Positions 15,053 through 23,760 of a stretch of DNA of 35,770 nt are shown here, piece by piece. The position numbers and the translations under genes were made by a program. Source of the DNA: GCA-002282575 sp964493995. Lineage in GTDB: Bacteria > Pseudomonadota > Gammaproteobacteria > Thiomicrospirales > Thiomicrospiraceae. Every line of letters begins with the position of its first letter. Within the stretch, counting starts at the first letter, position 1. Under the pieces are notes generated by a model. That model made no database searches. It was not told where the DNA came from and was given only the letters and a program-made list of their open reading frames with translations. The stretch spans positions 1 to 35,770 of the forward strand of contig CAZBQD010000018.1 in assembly GCA_964493995.1 (NCBI GenBank). The letters are read 5' to 3'.

Positions 15053-16729
15053 TTAAGCCTTGTGATGCGCCTCTGGCTTATCCATGGCTTCGATTTTACG
15101 CGTAATATGCCATTGTTGCAAAATCGACAAACCGTTGTTCACGACCCAGTAAAGCACCAAACCCGAGGGCATAAACAAGAAGGTGACGGTGAAGATATAA
15201 GGCAAAAACTTCATCACTTTTTCTTGCATCGGATCCGTCGGTGGTGGATTCAACTTTTGTTGAATAACCATGGTCAAACCCATCAGAATTGGCAGAATGA
15301 AGAAGGGATCATACTGCGATAAGTCATCCAACCACATAAAGGGCGTCATGCGCAATTCAACCGCTTCCAACAACACCCAGTAGAGCGCCAAGAACACCGG
15401 AATTTGAATGAGAATCGGCAAACACCCACCCAGCGGGTTGATTTTCTCGGTCTTGTACAGTTCCATCATTTTCTGTTGGAACATCATCTTGTCATGACCG
15501 TAGTTGTCTTTTAAGTGTTGTAAGCGTGGCGCTAGCTTACGCAAATTCGCCATCGATTTATAACCGGCTTCCGACAACTTATAGAACACCGCCTTCAACA
15601 AGATGGTGAGCAAAATAATCGCCCAGCCCCAGCTCCACAGACCAGATAAAGGTTCAACCCAACTGCTTAAATGCTCCAATAACCAGAACATCGGTTGTGC
15701 CATAAAGGCGAGCACGCCATAATCGACCGTTAATTCTAATCCTGGTGCTAGGGCTTCTAAGTCACCTTGCAGTTTAGGACCAGCATACAACTGCACCATA
15801 CTGGTGGCACTGGCACCGGCGGCGACAGTCATGGCGGGCGCCATCATGCCTAACGCGTAGCGCTCACTTTCCAGCACTTTCGAGTAATAATGCATATTGT
15901 CTTGCGTGCTAGGAACAAAAGCCGCCAAGAAATAATGTTGCATCATGGTCAACCAACCGCCTGCAGCATCCTTGCTCACGGCTTGCTTTTTCATGTCATC
16001 AAAATCGATTTTATCGAACTTATTGACCGGATCGTAAACCGCCCCGCCGGTATAAGTTGGCAACCAAAAACTCGATGTGGGGTCGTAGGTATTGCGCACT
16101 AACTGATAGTAAGGCGCTGCCTGCCATACCTGCTCAGTGGCATTGGTTACCGCATATTCCACGCCAACGGTATAACTGCCACGCTTGAAAACGTAGGTTT
16201 TAACCACCTTAACGCCATCTTTTTCCCAGGTCATGGGCACGCGCAACTCATCTGCACCCTCAGCCAAGGTAAACTCAGTTTTGGCAACACTGAACACTTC
16301 ATGGTGATTGGGCGCTACCGCTCCGCCTTGTGCCGAAAAACCGGTTTGCGCTAAAAACAGATAAGGTGATTTGTCCGACATCAGCGTAAAGGGCGCATCG
16401 TCGTCACGAGAAACCGGATAAGCCGACAAGCTGGCAAAACGTAAATCACCACCCTTAGTGTCTAACTGCACATTGAACACGTCAGTGGTCACGGTCACGC
16501 GCTGCACAGTCGGCTGAGTTACCGCGGTTGTGGGCACATCACCCGCCGAAGCGGTTAAAGAAACAGGAGCTTGCGGCACATCACCCGCAACCTGCGCTGC
16601 TGCTTGCGACTGGCTGGCAACCGCTGCGACCGGCTGCTGTTTCTGAGCAAGAAAATGAGTCCACTCGGTGTAGAGCATAAACAGCGTGAAAATAAGGGCT
16701 ATCCACCAAAGGGCGCGAAAATTGGTCAT
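15053..16729 (-). CDS. yidC: Membrane protein insertase YidC
   Basis: This 558-residue protein is of the gram-negative type. It has an N-terminal anchor (about 6-22), a low-complexity Ala/Gln linker, a large periplasmic domain (about 75-345) and five C-terminal core spans beginning near 350 (WLLEHLSSWVEPLSGLWSWGWAIILLTILLK). It also has the conserved MFQQKMMELYKTEKINPLGGCLPILIQIPVFLALYW-region pattern and a basic C-terminal tail (KIEAMDKPEAHHKA). It inserts and folds inner-membrane proteins with or without SecYEG. Its ATG overlaps the rnpA stop by four bases. The yidD gene usually found between rnpA and yidC is absent. Confidence 0.97.
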   Translation of the reverse strand: MTNFRALWWIALIFTLFMLYTEWTHFLAQKQQPVAAVASQSQAAAQVAGDVPQAPVSLTASAGDVPTTAVTQPTVQRVTVTTDVFNVQLDTKGGDLRFASLSAYPVSRDDDAPFTLMSDKSPYLFLAQTGFSAQGGAVAPNHHEVFSVAKTEFTLAEGADELRVPMTWEKDGVKVVKTYVFKRGSYTVGVEYAVTNATEQVWQAAPYYQLVRNTYDPTSSFWLPTYTGGAVYDPVNKFDKIDFDDMKKQAVSKDAAGGWLTMMQHYFLAAFVPSTQDNMHYYSKVLESERYALGMMAPAMTVAAGASATSMVQLYAGPKLQGDLEALAPGLELTVDYGVLAFMAQPMFWLLEHLSSWVEPLSGLWSWGWAIILLTILLKAVFYKLSEAGYKSMANLRKLAPRLQHLKDNYGHDKMMFQQKMMELYKTEKINPLGGCLPILIQIPVFLALYWVLLEAVELRMTPFMWLDDLSQYDPFFILPILMGLTMVIQQKLNPPPTDPMQEKVMKFLPYIFTVTFLFMPSGLVLYWVVNNGLSILQQWHITRKIEAMDKPEAHHKA

Positions 16730-17196
16730 GATGCTGTCCTGTGCGAAGAATTCTCTGTGACGGTTAAGGTTGGAGTCTGTGTTGATGAGGATGTCGGTTG
16801 TGACTGAGGCTTAGGCAAAAAATAATTCAGTAGTTTGGTCAATTGCGCAACGAGCGTGGCATTATCCGCCGTTTCAGCGGCTTTACCCGCCATCACGATC
16901 AGACTCACACCTGATAATTGCCCATGCATTTGTCGGAAAGTTTCACGCGCAAGGCGTTTGAGTCGATTGCGTTCGTGAGCACGACGCAAGGTTTTTTTCG
17001 CAATCGCCAACCCCAACTGAGCTTGTGGCTGTTGATGTCGCCAACCGTAAACGGTCCAATGCGGATTACCAATACGCTTAGCATGGTCAAAAACTTGTTT
17101 ATAGTCTTTGCCCGTTAATAAGCGCTTATCACGAGAAAACCCATAGGGCTTATCTCGTGCAGACTGTAGCCGACCGAGTGACTCCGACGGCTGCAT
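16726..17196 (-). CDS. rnpA: Ribonuclease P protein component with C-terminal extension
   Basis: This 156-residue protein contains YGFSRDKRLLTGKDYKQVF, the central cleft residues and the RNR motif (ERNRLKRLARETFR). It binds the RNase P RNA and helps 5' maturation of tRNA precursors. It is longer than the usual 110-135 residues because of a low-complexity tail (about 129-156: many Ser, Thr, Pro, Gln) that ends by overlapping yidC. The N-terminus before YGFSR is also about 15 residues longer than usual; no internal ATG offers a better start. It follows rpmH by 18 bases. Confidence 0.94.
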   Translation of the reverse strand: MQPSESLGRLQSARDKPYGFSRDKRLLTGKDYKQVFDHAKRIGNPHWTVYGWRHQQPQAQLGLAIAKKTLRRAHERNRLKRLARETFRQMHGQLSGVSLIVMAGKAAETADNATLVAQLTKLLNYFLPKPQSQPTSSSTQTPTLTVTENSSHRTAS

Positions 17197-17214
17197 AGCA
17201 AAAATGCCAGCCTA

Positions 17215-17352
17215 TCAAACAGTCGTTAAACGCTTGCGACCTTGCGCACGACGATTAGCTAAAACTTTGCGACCGCCCTTAGTTGCCATACGAGCACGGA
17301 AACCGTGGTTACGAGCGCGCTTCAACACGCTAGGTTGGAATGTACGCTTCAT
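17215..17352 (-). CDS. rpmH: 50S ribosomal protein L34
   Basis: This 45-residue ORF starts MKRTFQPSVLKRARNHGF and continues RARMATKGGRKVLANRR, ending RKRLTTV, an unmistakable L34. The ATG at 17352 has TAGGAG seven bases upstream. It is the first gene of rpmH-rnpA-yidC, reading away from the dnaA region as in most bacteria. Confidence 0.98.
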   Translation of the reverse strand: MKRTFQPSVLKRARNHGFRARMATKGGRKVLANRRAQGRKRLTTV

Positions 17353-17442
17353 GGCCTACTCCTAAAAAATTACTGGAAATTCAAAACAGAACATTCTATT
17401 ATGTTCGCTGTAATAACGCAAGCATTAATAAGGGAAAAGCGC

Positions 17443-18204
17443 ATGGAATGGCTGATTTTACTCGTACTGGGCGCTTGTGTCGGCTTACTCGCCGGATTAT
17501 TTGGCATCGGCGGTGGACTGATTCTCGTGCCTGCCTTGTCTATCCTCTTACCCCTACTGGCCCTAGCCGACGAACAAACCGCTCTGGCCAGCGCGATTGC
17601 CATCGCTTTGTCCACCATTGTGGTAACTGGACTTTCTGCCGCCATCACGCAAATTAAACAACAAAAGGTTGACTGGTTTTACGTCAAGCGTCTTGCTCCC
17701 TCTCTAGCGATTGGCGCTGTTATTGGCGCACTCCTCACCAGCTCGCTACCAACCAACCTATTGGGCTTAGCCTTCGGCGTGTTTGAAATCCTCATTGCCG
17801 CCTATATGTTTTACGGCAAACCACCACAGCAAGCCAAACCGCAACCATCGGCTCTGCATGGTCATATTTTCGGTAGCGTTTCTGGCGCTCTGTCCGCTTT
17901 ATTGGGTATTGGCGGCGGCACGCTCAACACCCCGTGGATGGTTTGGCATAGCCTGCCTTTGGCAACCGCCATTGCCACTTCCAGTGTGCTCGGCGTCATT
18001 ATCGCTAGCGCAGGCACGCTCACCCATCTCACCAGTGAACTGATTCAATGGACAGTGGTACTGGCATTGGTCAGCACCAGTCTCGTCACCGCCCCCTTGG
18101 GCGCCATGTTGGTGCATCGTCTACCGACTAAGCAACTCAAACGTGGCTTCTCCTTACTACTTATGTTGCTCGGCGTGATGATGATTGTGAAATTTGGCTT
18201 TTAG
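17443..18204 (+). CDS. TauE/SafE-family sulfite/organosulfonate-type permease
   Basis: I start at ATG 17443 (MEWLILLVLGACVGLLAGLFGIGGG) with AAGGGAAA upstream, giving 253 residues; an upstream extension lacks family character. Eight or so hydrophobic segments are present. The two halves each carry the family's Gly-rich signature (GLLAGLFGIGGGLILVPAL near 11-29; ALSALLGIGGGTLNTPWMV near 150-168). TauE/SafE proteins move anions such as sulfite, sulfoacetate or other sulfur compounds across the inner membrane. In a sulfur oxidiser sulfite export is plausible, but the substrate is not shown. It sits between rpmH and dnaA, an unusual place. Confidence 0.88.
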   Translation: MEWLILLVLGACVGLLAGLFGIGGGLILVPALSILLPLLALADEQTALASAIAIALSTIVVTGLSAAITQIKQQKVDWFYVKRLAPSLAIGAVIGALLTSSLPTNLLGLAFGVFEILIAAYMFYGKPPQQAKPQPSALHGHIFGSVSGALSALLGIGGGTLNTPWMVWHSLPLATAIATSSVLGVIIASAGTLTHLTSELIQWTVVLALVSTSLVTAPLGAMLVHRLPTKQLKRGFSLLLMLLGVMMIVKFGF

Positions 18205-18459
18205 CAGTGTGACGATCGCGTTAGCTTAGACTTCAGCTTGTCAATAAAGGTCTGAATAACCCGCTTCACTTTGGATTCACACCGCCTGTTGCTCGACTTA
18301 TCCACAACCTATGGTGGTTCTGAAAAGCGCCGCCATACCAGCGCAAATCAACACCCGTTTTGTCCTTGTTTTCAGACCCGACTAGCAGCTAGAATAGCAG
18401 ACCCATTTACCTTTTTAGACACCTAGCGCTGTCTGTTAACCCGTTGAGAGAAGCCTATT
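18205..18459. other. dnaA upstream region, candidate origin area
   Basis: These 255 bases separate the permease gene from dnaA. They hold one perfect DnaA box (18298-18306) and otherwise no ORF, strong terminator or obvious AT-rich unwinding tract. Gene orientation flips here: the rpmH block runs left, dnaA right. The area is therefore a reasonable candidate for oriC or for dnaA autoregulation, but a dense cluster of boxes is not visible, so the origin may lie elsewhere. Confidence 0.4.
18298..18306 (+). promoter_or_regulatory. DnaA box upstream of dnaA
   Basis: TTATCCACA matches the consensus DnaA box exactly, 153 bases before the dnaA start codon. It may serve dnaA autoregulation or origin binding. 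Confidence 0.7.
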
Positions 18460-19842
18460 TTGAGCAGCCTTTGGTCAGATTGTTTACAAGAACTGGAATA
18501 CAGACTATCTCCACAGCAGTTCAATACCTGGATTAGCCCGTTACAAGCGGTTGAACACCAAGAGCATCAGACTTTGCAATTGCTCGCCCCCAATTCATTG
18601 ATTTTTGAATGGGTGAGAGAAAAGCTGTGGGAACACATTCAAGACGCCTTTATACGTGTGCGCCACAAAGCCCATCCAGACTGGCAACTCACCATCGACG
18701 AAGGGCAATTCAGTAGCGCCATGGCGGTCAATCATGACCCCAAGCCCACTCCGGTTATGGTGGCTAAGGCAGCGGAACAGAAAGCCAGCAGTCAAGGTAA
18801 AACAAGCAAACAACACGCACAAATCAACAGCGGCCTCAATCGGATTTACACCTTCGATGGTTTCGTACAGGGCAAAGCCAACCAGTTAGCCAATGCCGCG
18901 GCACATCAAGTCGCCAGCAATCCGGGTGGTGCTTACAACCCGCTATTTATTTATGGCGGTGTCGGCTTGGGTAAAACTCACTTAATGCACGCCATCGGCA
19001 ACCACATTTTAGCCAACAACCCCGACGCCAAAGTGGTTTACTTGTCTTCCGAACGCTTTGTACAAGACATGGTAACGGCCATTCGTCATCAAAAAATTGA
19101 AGAATTCAAAGGGTTTTATCGCTCACTTGATGCGCTACTGATTGACGATATTCAATTCTTTGCTGATAAAACGGGAACACAAGAAGAATTTTTCCACACC
19201 TTTAACGCCTTGCTCGAAGGCAATAAACAAGTGGTGCTAACTTCCGACAAATTCCCCAAAGAAATCACCGGTCTTGAAGAGCGCTTAAAATCACGTTTTG
19301 GCTGGGGGCTGACCATTGCCGTTGAACCGCCTGAATTCGAAATGCGCGTTGCCATTTTGCAGAAAAAAGCCGCCGCTCTGCAGGTGAGTTTACCCAATGA
19401 TGTCGCTTTCCTCATTGCGAAGCGCCTGCATTCTAATGTACGCGAACTCGAAGGTGCTCTCAATCGCGTTATTGCCTTTACGCAGTTAACGCATCGTCCC
19501 TTAACCGTCGATACGGCCAAAGAAGCCCTACGCGACCTCTTTGCCGCGCAAGAACGCATGGTCACGCTCGACAACATCCAAAAAACCGTCGCCGACTTTT
19601 ACAAACTGCGTGTGAGTGACCTCACTTCCGACAAGCGCACCCGCAACCTTGCTCGTCCGCGCCAAATTGCCATGTTCATTTCGAAAGAACTGACCAACCA
19701 TTCTTTACCCGAAATTGGCGTCGCTTACAAACGCGACCATACCACGGTATTGCACGCTTGCCGGCAAGTGGTTAAATTACGCGAGTCGGATCGACAATTA
19801 GATGAAGAAGTTGCCACCTTATTGCGCATTCTTCGTACTTAA
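18460..19842 (+). CDS. dnaA: Chromosomal replication initiator protein DnaA
   Basis: This 460-residue protein starts at TTG 18460 (MSSLWSDCLQELEYRL) behind GAGAGAAG; no ATG fits better. Domain I is about 1-85, followed by a variable linker (about 86-125). The AAA+ domain has Walker A GGVGLGKTH (166-174) and Walker B LLIDDIQFF (226-234). The C-terminal DNA-binding domain carries the signature VAYKRDHTTVLHAC (421-434). It binds DnaA boxes, melts the origin and loads DnaB. It is followed by dnaN after a 63-base gap. Confidence 0.98.
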   Translation: MSSLWSDCLQELEYRLSPQQFNTWISPLQAVEHQEHQTLQLLAPNSLIFEWVREKLWEHIQDAFIRVRHKAHPDWQLTIDEGQFSSAMAVNHDPKPTPVMVAKAAEQKASSQGKTSKQHAQINSGLNRIYTFDGFVQGKANQLANAAAHQVASNPGGAYNPLFIYGGVGLGKTHLMHAIGNHILANNPDAKVVYLSSERFVQDMVTAIRHQKIEEFKGFYRSLDALLIDDIQFFADKTGTQEEFFHTFNALLEGNKQVVLTSDKFPKEITGLEERLKSRFGWGLTIAVEPPEFEMRVAILQKKAAALQVSLPNDVAFLIAKRLHSNVRELEGALNRVIAFTQLTHRPLTVDTAKEALRDLFAAQERMVTLDNIQKTVADFYKLRVSDLTSDKRTRNLARPRQIAMFISKELTNHSLPEIGVAYKRDHTTVLHACRQVVKLRESDRQLDEEVATLLRILRT

Positions 19843-19905
19843 CGCACAATATTTTGTTAAAATTACATTTAATTCAACTTGCTGATAAGGCTTCGGGAAA
19901 TGACC

Positions 19906-21018
19906 ATGAACTTTACCATAGACCGTACCCCTCTTTTTAACGCCCTAAAGTCCATTATTGGTGTGGTCGAGCGCAAAAATACCCAGCCCATCTTGTCGAA
20001 TATTCTGTTTGTTATTCAAGGCAGCAACCTGGCGCTAACCGCCACCAACATCGAAATGGAAGTGACCATTCAACTGCAAGACGTGGTTCAGGCTTCGCAA
20101 GATGGGTCTGTGACCTTGCCGGCGCGTAAAATTTACGACCTAATTGCTACCCTAGCCGACGGCACGCGTTTGCAATTCGACATCGAAGCGCATCAAGCGG
20201 TAATGAAAGTGGGACGCAGTCGCTACAAGTTGTCAGCATTAGATGCGGCCGATTTCCCGCTCATCGATGTCAGTGCGCAAGAAACCACAGCGGTGATTGC
20301 TCAGTCGGTATTGGCCAAAATGATGAAGCAAGTTGAATTTGCCATGGCGCAACAAGACGTGCGCTATTACCTCAACGGTATGCTGGTCGAAATGGATGGC
20401 GACCAACTGACACTGGTAGCAACCGATGGTCACCGTTTAGCGAAAGCCAGTACCACCCTAGCGCAAGCACAAAGCGAAAAAACGCAACTGATTGTGCCAC
20501 GTCGTACCGTTAATGAATTACTGAAAGCACTGAATGACGCTGGTGATGTGACGCTCGGCTTAGCGAAAAACTACCTCACACTGAACCTAGACAACCTGAG
20601 CATGAAAGTGAAGCTGATTGAAGGCAAATTCCCCGAATATCAGCGTGTGATTCCAGTTAACGTTCCTTATATGTTAGCGGTAGATAAAAACGAACTGCTG
20701 ACAGCGCTATCGCGTGTGTCGATTTTAGCCAACGACAAACTGCGTGGTGTGCGCATGAGCGTGTCGAGCGATAGCATCGAGTTGACCACCAACAACCCAG
20801 AGCAAGACGAAGCGGACGAGTTCATCGAGGCTAACTTTAACGGTGATGCGTTTGTGACCGGTTATAACCTGCGTTATTTGCAAGAAGCGCTCAGTGCCAT
20901 TCCGCATGAAAATGCCTTCCTGGCCTTGCGGGATGGCGCTTCGGCTTGCTTGGCGGCCTATGGTATCGAAAACGACAGTATCCAAGTCAGCCAAGTCATT
21001 ATGCCGATGCGTCTCTAG
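19906..21018 (+). CDS. dnaN: DNA polymerase III beta subunit (sliding clamp)
   Basis: The start is set at ATG 19906 (MNFTIDRTPLF), matching the usual clamp N-terminus and preceded by GGGAAA. ATGs at 19900 and an earlier ORF extension are less likely. It has 370 residues and the full three-domain clamp, with ERKNTQPILSNIL near the N-terminus, RYYLNGMLVEM in the middle and the C-terminal ending VSQVIMPMRL. It forms the dimeric ring that tethers polymerases to DNA. It lies between dnaA and recF in the conserved order. Confidence 0.98.
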   Translation: MNFTIDRTPLFNALKSIIGVVERKNTQPILSNILFVIQGSNLALTATNIEMEVTIQLQDVVQASQDGSVTLPARKIYDLIATLADGTRLQFDIEAHQAVMKVGRSRYKLSALDAADFPLIDVSAQETTAVIAQSVLAKMMKQVEFAMAQQDVRYYLNGMLVEMDGDQLTLVATDGHRLAKASTTLAQAQSEKTQLIVPRRTVNELLKALNDAGDVTLGLAKNYLTLNLDNLSMKVKLIEGKFPEYQRVIPVNVPYMLAVDKNELLTALSRVSILANDKLRGVRMSVSSDSIELTTNNPEQDEADEFIEANFNGDAFVTGYNLRYLQEALSAIPHENAFLALRDGASACLAAYGIENDSIQVSQVIMPMRL

Positions 21019-21026
21019 TCTGACGC

Positions 21027-22094
21027 ATGGCACGACTTCAGCGGCTCGTTTTCAACGGGCTGCGCAATCTGGCGCCTTTAGACTGCCTGCTCGAGGGAGA
21101 CACCCTGCTAATTACCGGCGATAACGGTTCGGGCAAAACAGCTCTGTTAGAAGGCATTGCCCTGCTCTCCTCCGGTCGATCCTTTCGTGAAAACCGCTTA
21201 CAACGCTGCCAACAATGGCAAGCCCCTCAACTGACGCTTTATGCTGAAATCGACAATCGCCTTGGCCAACAAAAGCTGGGCTGGCAACGCGAAAAACAAC
21301 AAACCACCCTCAGACTGAATGGTGAAAGCGCCCCTAATCAGGCCATGTTGGCGCAACAACTGCCGGTACAAGTATTTTCACCGGAAAGCCAAGATTTACT
21401 CACCCAAGGGCCGAATGAACGTCGCCGTTTTATGGATTGGGGGGCTTTTTATCACGAACCTCGTTTTCTCAACGCTTGGCGTCACTATCAACACGCCTTA
21501 AAACAACGCAACCAAGCCCTACGTCAGCAACGTCCTAATGCTGAAATTAGCCTATGGCATAAGCCCTTATTAGAAGCCGCCATGCAGGTACACCAAACAC
21601 GTACCCAGTATGTGGCCGCCTTAGCGCAGACGGCACAACCGATCATGACCTCTGTCAGCGATAGCCTAGGGCAGATTCAGCTCGACTATCATGGCGGTTG
21701 GGATAGTGAACAAGACCTGCTCAGCCTGTGGCAAACGCAACTGGCGCACGACCGTCAACTGGGTTACACTCAGGCTGGCCCGCATCGTGCCGATTTGAAG
21801 TTGCGCTTGCACGAACGCGATGCCTTGAGCGTCTTATCTCGTGGTCAACAGAAATTACTGGCGTTGAGCTTGCTGTTGGCACAAAGTCAGCATTTGCGTC
21901 AGGCGTTAGCCGAAACGCCCATTTTATTGCTCGACGATCTGGCCGCCGAACTGGATCAACAGCATCAAGAACGTGTGTTAACACTGCTACCCCAGTTGGG
22001 CGCACAAACGCTACTGACAGCGACCCATCGTCATCCACTCTTTGCGCCCAACCTTCGTCACTGGCAATTAGTCAACGGGCAACTACGCACTTAA
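21027..22094 (+). CDS. recF: DNA replication and repair protein RecF
   Basis: This 355-residue SMC-like ATPase starts at ATG 21027, 8 bases after dnaN, without a good Shine-Dalgarno sequence, suggesting translation follows on from dnaN. Walker A is ITGDNGSGKTALLEG (about 29-43), the ABC-type signature is LSRGQQKLLAL and Walker B is ILLLDDLAAELD. The family region VFSPESQDLLTQGPNERRRFMDW is intact. It binds DNA gaps and supports RecA loading with RecO/RecR. Its 3' end overlaps the convergent Bcr/CflA gene by four bases. gyrB, the usual next gene, is missing here. Confidence 0.97.
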   Translation: MARLQRLVFNGLRNLAPLDCLLEGDTLLITGDNGSGKTALLEGIALLSSGRSFRENRLQRCQQWQAPQLTLYAEIDNRLGQQKLGWQREKQQTTLRLNGESAPNQAMLAQQLPVQVFSPESQDLLTQGPNERRRFMDWGAFYHEPRFLNAWRHYQHALKQRNQALRQQRPNAEISLWHKPLLEAAMQVHQTRTQYVAALAQTAQPIMTSVSDSLGQIQLDYHGGWDSEQDLLSLWQTQLAHDRQLGYTQAGPHRADLKLRLHERDALSVLSRGQQKLLALSLLLAQSQHLRQALAETPILLLDDLAAELDQQHQERVLTLLPQLGAQTLLTATHRHPLFAPNLRHWQLVNGQLRT

Positions 22095-23305
22095 CCAGGG
22101 TGATGCTTGCCGTCTTTAGCCGCTCGGTATTGCCACAAATAAAATCCCCAAAATCCCCAACTGAGCAGTAATACCAGCGCCATGCCCCCTGCCAAGCTGA
22201 GCAAGGAACCGAACAACAAGCTAACCAAAAAGGCGGCAATGAAAGCGTTACTGGTGGTTTGCGCAAAACCTTGTAATGCAGAAGCCATGCCCTTACGCAG
22301 CGGAAACAAATCCATCGCCAATAAGCTGATGGGCGTCATGGCCAAAGCCATACCCATGGCATAAAGCGCCACGGGAGCAATGGCTGAGATGGGGTGAACC
22401 GGCAAGAAACTGGCCTGTAATAGATTGAGCAAGGTGGCTAGACTGGTCAGCCCTATTGCCACCCAAATACTCCGGTGTGCCGACCAGCGATGCGCTACCC
22501 AGCCAGACCATTGACTGCCCAGCATAATACCCATCACAGCGGGAATAAAGAGTATCCAAAAATCCGTCACGCCGTAACCCAGCAAATCGTAAATCAGGTG
22601 CGGCGCTGCGGCAATGTACAAAAACAAGCCACCAAAATTGACGCCAAACAACAGCGCCAAGGGCAAAAACTGACGATGCGATAACATGCGACCATAAGCG
22701 ATGAGGGTATCCCCTAGATGTAATGACTGACGATGGGCTTTACTCAAACTCTCCGGCAACCAAAGAGCAACACAAAGTGTTAATACTAGCCCCAACGCCG
22801 ATAAAAACCAAAACACCGCTCGCCAACCCGCCCAAGCGTCCAACCAACCGCCCACAATCGGCGCCAGCGCCGGCGCCACCGCAAAGACCAACATCACCCT
22901 TGCCATCACCTGTTGCGCATCGGCTCCAGCGAACAAGTCACGCACCACGGCTCGACCAATCACCATGCCCGCTCCTGCCGCCATACCCTGAGCCGCACGC
23001 ATCCACAACAAGGTATCGATACTGTCTGCCAAGGCACAGGCTGCCGACGCCAAGGCATAACCGACTAACGCAAACAACACCACACGCTTTCGCCCCAAAG
23101 CATCCGACAAAGGACCATAAATCAGCATCATGACGCCAAAAGCCACCAGGTAGTAACTGAGCGTGTGCTGCATTTGCGCATCGGTGGCGGCCAAATCGCG
23201 TTGAATATCGGGAAAAGAAGGCAAATAAGTGTCTAGGGTGAAGGGCGCCAACATGGATAGCAACGCCACTAACACAGCAATTCTGGCCGGAGATAAGTGT
23301 GCCAT
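22091..23305 (-). CDS. Bcr/CflA-type MFS drug efflux transporter
   Basis: Starting at ATG 23305 (MAHLSPARIAVLVALLSMLAPFTLDTYLP region) the protein has 404 residues and about 12 hydrophobic segments. The N-terminal region resembles the Bcr/CflA family (DTYLPSFPDIQRDLAATDAQMQHTLSYYLVAF). The MFS loop motif GPLSDALGRKRVVLF and the antiporter-type region GRAVVRDLFAGADAQQVMARVM are also present. It probably exports drugs or metabolites by proton antiport. The ATG shares a base with the upstream stop (TGATG). It ends the leftward run from the glycosyltransferases and converges with recF. Confidence 0.9.
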   Translation of the reverse strand: MAHLSPARIAVLVALLSMLAPFTLDTYLPSFPDIQRDLAATDAQMQHTLSYYLVAFGVMMLIYGPLSDALGRKRVVLFALVGYALASAACALADSIDTLLWMRAAQGMAAGAGMVIGRAVVRDLFAGADAQQVMARVMLVFAVAPALAPIVGGWLDAWAGWRAVFWFLSALGLVLTLCVALWLPESLSKAHRQSLHLGDTLIAYGRMLSHRQFLPLALLFGVNFGGLFLYIAAAPHLIYDLLGYGVTDFWILFIPAVMGIMLGSQWSGWVAHRWSAHRSIWVAIGLTSLATLLNLLQASFLPVHPISAIAPVALYAMGMALAMTPISLLAMDLFPLRKGMASALQGFAQTTSNAFIAAFLVSLLFGSLLSLAGGMALVLLLSWGFWGFYLWQYRAAKDGKHHPG

Positions 23306-23760
23306 CAGTAAACCCAAGGCAAGAGCTTGTACGAGCGCTGTTGATAGGCTGCATAAGCACTAAAGAGCTGCTTCAGCAAAAACTCTTCGTAATGCAACTT
23401 AACCAATAGCGTCAAGACTAACAACACAAACCAGCCCCAGCGCCATAAATCGCCGTCTGCGATCAGCATCGGAAACAGCAACCACAAAATAGACGCATAC
23501 ATAGGATGTCGAATCCAACGGTAAGGTCCGACTTCCACGAGTTGACTATCCTCTTTCGGATCAGGAACAATATTAAAACGCCCCCAGTGCATGGTATGAA
23601 CCGCCCACAAACCCAATAACACCCCCATCAGCTGCGCTGACCAACTGAGCCAGTGATTTTCCCACCAAGCACCCGAAGTTAAAATCATAGCAATACTGCT
23701 GAACTGCAATAGCACTAAACTGTAAGACCAAATCGGGTGTGTTAGCCTTGAGCCGATCAT
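23305..23760 (-). CDS. Isoprenylcysteine carboxyl methyltransferase-like membrane protein
   Basis: The protein has 151 residues and about four hydrophobic segments. The motif VEVGPYRWIRHPMYAS (about 90-105), followed by a paired Glu in LHYEEFLLKQLF, is the signature of the ICMT/phospholipid methyltransferase superfamily, in which these residues bind S-adenosylmethionine. Bacteria have no prenylated CaaX proteins of the eukaryotic sort, so the true acceptor is unknown, perhaps a lipid or isoprenoid. It overlaps dusB by four bases (ATGA) and couples into the MFS gene. Confidence 0.85.
   Translation of the reverse strand: MIGSRLTHPIWSYSLVLLQFSSIAMILTSGAWWENHWLSWSAQLMGVLLGLWAVHTMHWGRFNIVPDPKEDSQLVEVGPYRWIRHPMYASILWLLFPMLIADGDLWRWGWFVLLVLTLLVKLHYEEFLLKQLFSAYAAYQQRSYKLLPWVY

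Noticed and set aside
19152..19577. 141-residue minus-strand ORF within dnaA
   Set aside because: It is entirely opposite conserved dnaA codons, with Ser/Arg-rich composition typical of an antisense frame.
22723..23133. 136-residue Pro-rich ORF on the plus strand
   Set aside because: It is antisense to the Bcr/CflA gene, has no recognisable fold and its composition is that of a shadow frame.
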